From assembly GCA_012862575.1 (NCBI GenBank), contig BLSF01000050.1, forward strand, positions 124,001-188,000: a stretch of 64,000 nt of DNA. Reading direction: 5' to 3'. Position 1 is the stretch's first letter, and each line of letters starts with the position of its first letter. Below are positions 63,244-64,000 of the stretch, piece by piece. Both the position numbers and the translations under genes were made by a program. The notes below the pieces were generated by a model. It saw only the letters and a program-made list of their open reading frames with translations. It was not told where the DNA came from and made no database searches. Origin of the DNA: Parietichytrium sp. I65-24A (Eukaryota > Sar > Bigyra > Thraustochytrida > Thraustochytriidae).

Positions 63244-64000
63244 ATGACCAGGTTGAAAGGGGCGCTGCAGAGGATGCTTGCGGAGATCCCCGAGTCGGAA
63301 AGGTGAGTTGTGAGAATGGAGAGTTGTTTTATTCAATGGAAGGTCTTCATGATTGGTTTGTTGAATTTTGAATTTATTATTGTGTTTGCGAATAGAGTGC
63401 GCTGACAAAATGACGAAATGATGGAATGATGGAATCACAAAACGATGAAATGATGGAATCACGAAATGATGGAATGATGGAATCACGAAATGATTGAATG
63501 ATGGAATCACGAAATGATTGAAAATGATTGAATGATGGAGACAGAGGGAACAGGACGTTTGGGTGGCACTTCCACTTTTGGAATTTGGTGATGGCGTTGA
63601 TTCCTGTCGGTGTGGTGTATTACCAAGGGAACCGACTGCGAGCGAGGATGATTGCCAGGAAGGAGGAGATTGATGCGGCGAATGCTTTGATGGTGGAGCG
63701 GATGTTGCACGCGAGCGAAGCCGAGTTTAAGAAAGGAATCGAAGACAAGACGGTGCCAAGGGATAGGAGGGAAACTGTCAAGTATGATGTGTTGCGCTCG
63801 CGGATTCGGCTTTTAGAGCACAAGTTTAGCCAGATCGCCGCGGAGCGACAGGCTCTCCGCCTTTATAACTTTACCCAGTCCTTTTTGCCCGAACCCGAAT
63901 CCACGGGCGACGCGAAAGAGATTGTGCCGCCGCCATCGCCACCGTCGCCACCGTCCCGGCCGCCGAATGAAATGAAAGCGGTCGCGGAGACCCCGACTCC
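63244..64000 (+). CDS. Partial gene: small single-pass membrane protein
   Basis: Exon 1 (63244-63302) and exon 2 (63545 to the window end, 3' incomplete) join across a 242-bp intron (GTGAGT...GACAG). The join is in frame and gives MTRLKGALQRMLAEIPE... then a membrane segment WNLVMALIPVGVVYY at about residues 31-45. A charged helical region follows (EEIDAANALMVERMLHASEAEFKKG, with RSRIRLLEHKFSQIAAERQALR), then a Pro-rich region (PPPSPPSPPSRPP). I do not recognise the family. A membrane-anchored coiled-coil factor is one guess; mitochondrial or ER location cannot be decided. The intron is filled by a minisatellite. The stop codon lies outside the window. Confidence 0.6.
63409..63535. repeat. 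Intronic minisatellite (GAATGATGGAATCACGAAAT-type)
   Basis: Imperfect tandem units of about 8-24 bp built from ATGATGGAATCACGAA and ATGATTGA words. It fills most of the 242-bp intron of the partial gene. Confidence 0.85.

Noticed and set aside
63409-63535. Array of short direct repeats resembling a CRISPR
   Set aside because: Units are contiguous and imperfect with no unique spacers, in a eukaryotic intron; a minisatellite.

Overview
The window is nuclear DNA of a eukaryotic microbe. Genes are monocistronic on both strands, spliceosomal introns are few and short (80-100 bp, GTAAGT or GTGAGT donors, CAG or TAG acceptors), and the proteins are purely eukaryotic: ADA2, GPI-transamidase GAA1, myosin, R2R3-MYB, RGS, DIS3L2, mitochondrial aspartate aminotransferase. 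An animal-type [2Fe-2S] ferrochelatase, an ACAD10/11-like peroxisomal acyl-CoA dehydrogenase and a trypsin with a Ser-Pro-Thr stalk fit a heterotrophic stramenopile. A thraustochytrid or other labyrinthulomycete is my best guess, but that is inference and no phylogeny was run. All start codons below were moved to the first sensible ATG.

Layout. 1-10.5 kb: Ysc84/SH3YL1-like protein, ADA2, secreted trypsin-like protease and ferrochelatase (all +), then an RGS protein (-). 12-25 kb: a possible 34-residue spliced micro-ORF (+), a DIS3L2-type exoribonuclease (-), a membrane-inserted KAP-like P-loop NTPase (+) and a 1,635-residue myosin (+). 25-35 kb: a SelW-like Rdx protein with Cys in place of Sec (-), a GT10 fucosyltransferase (-), a 4.5 kb stretch without convincing genes, and an 842-residue orphan protein (+). 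37-47 kb: a tandem duplication of an acyl-CoA dehydrogenase gene, GAA1 and mitochondrial aspartate aminotransferase (all +). 48-53 kb: a small hypothetical protein (+) convergent with a 1,409-residue LRR protein (-). 53-64 kb: 5.8 kb without convincing genes, an R2R3-MYB factor (+), an RSA3-like protein (-) and the start of a single-pass membrane protein that runs off the end (+).

The neighbours form no shared pathway; this is ordinary eukaryotic gene order. Both assembly gaps (25 Ns each) lie in GA/CT microsatellites with near-duplicate flanks, so each may be a scaffolding artefact. Intergenic DNA is rich in simple repeats and recurrent short motifs (CTGACTGNGAGT, AGTACTC, TGATTGAT, CAGAATTCAG).

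The items most worth following are the acyl-CoA dehydrogenase pair, which shares a 389-bp intron-spanning identical tract and has PTS1-like ends; the KAP-like NTPase with a transmembrane insert; the orphan 842-residue protein; and an approximately 47-bp dispersed repeat found 31 kb apart in opposite orientation. I found no CRISPR array, no recognisable tRNA or rRNA gene and no intact transposon.
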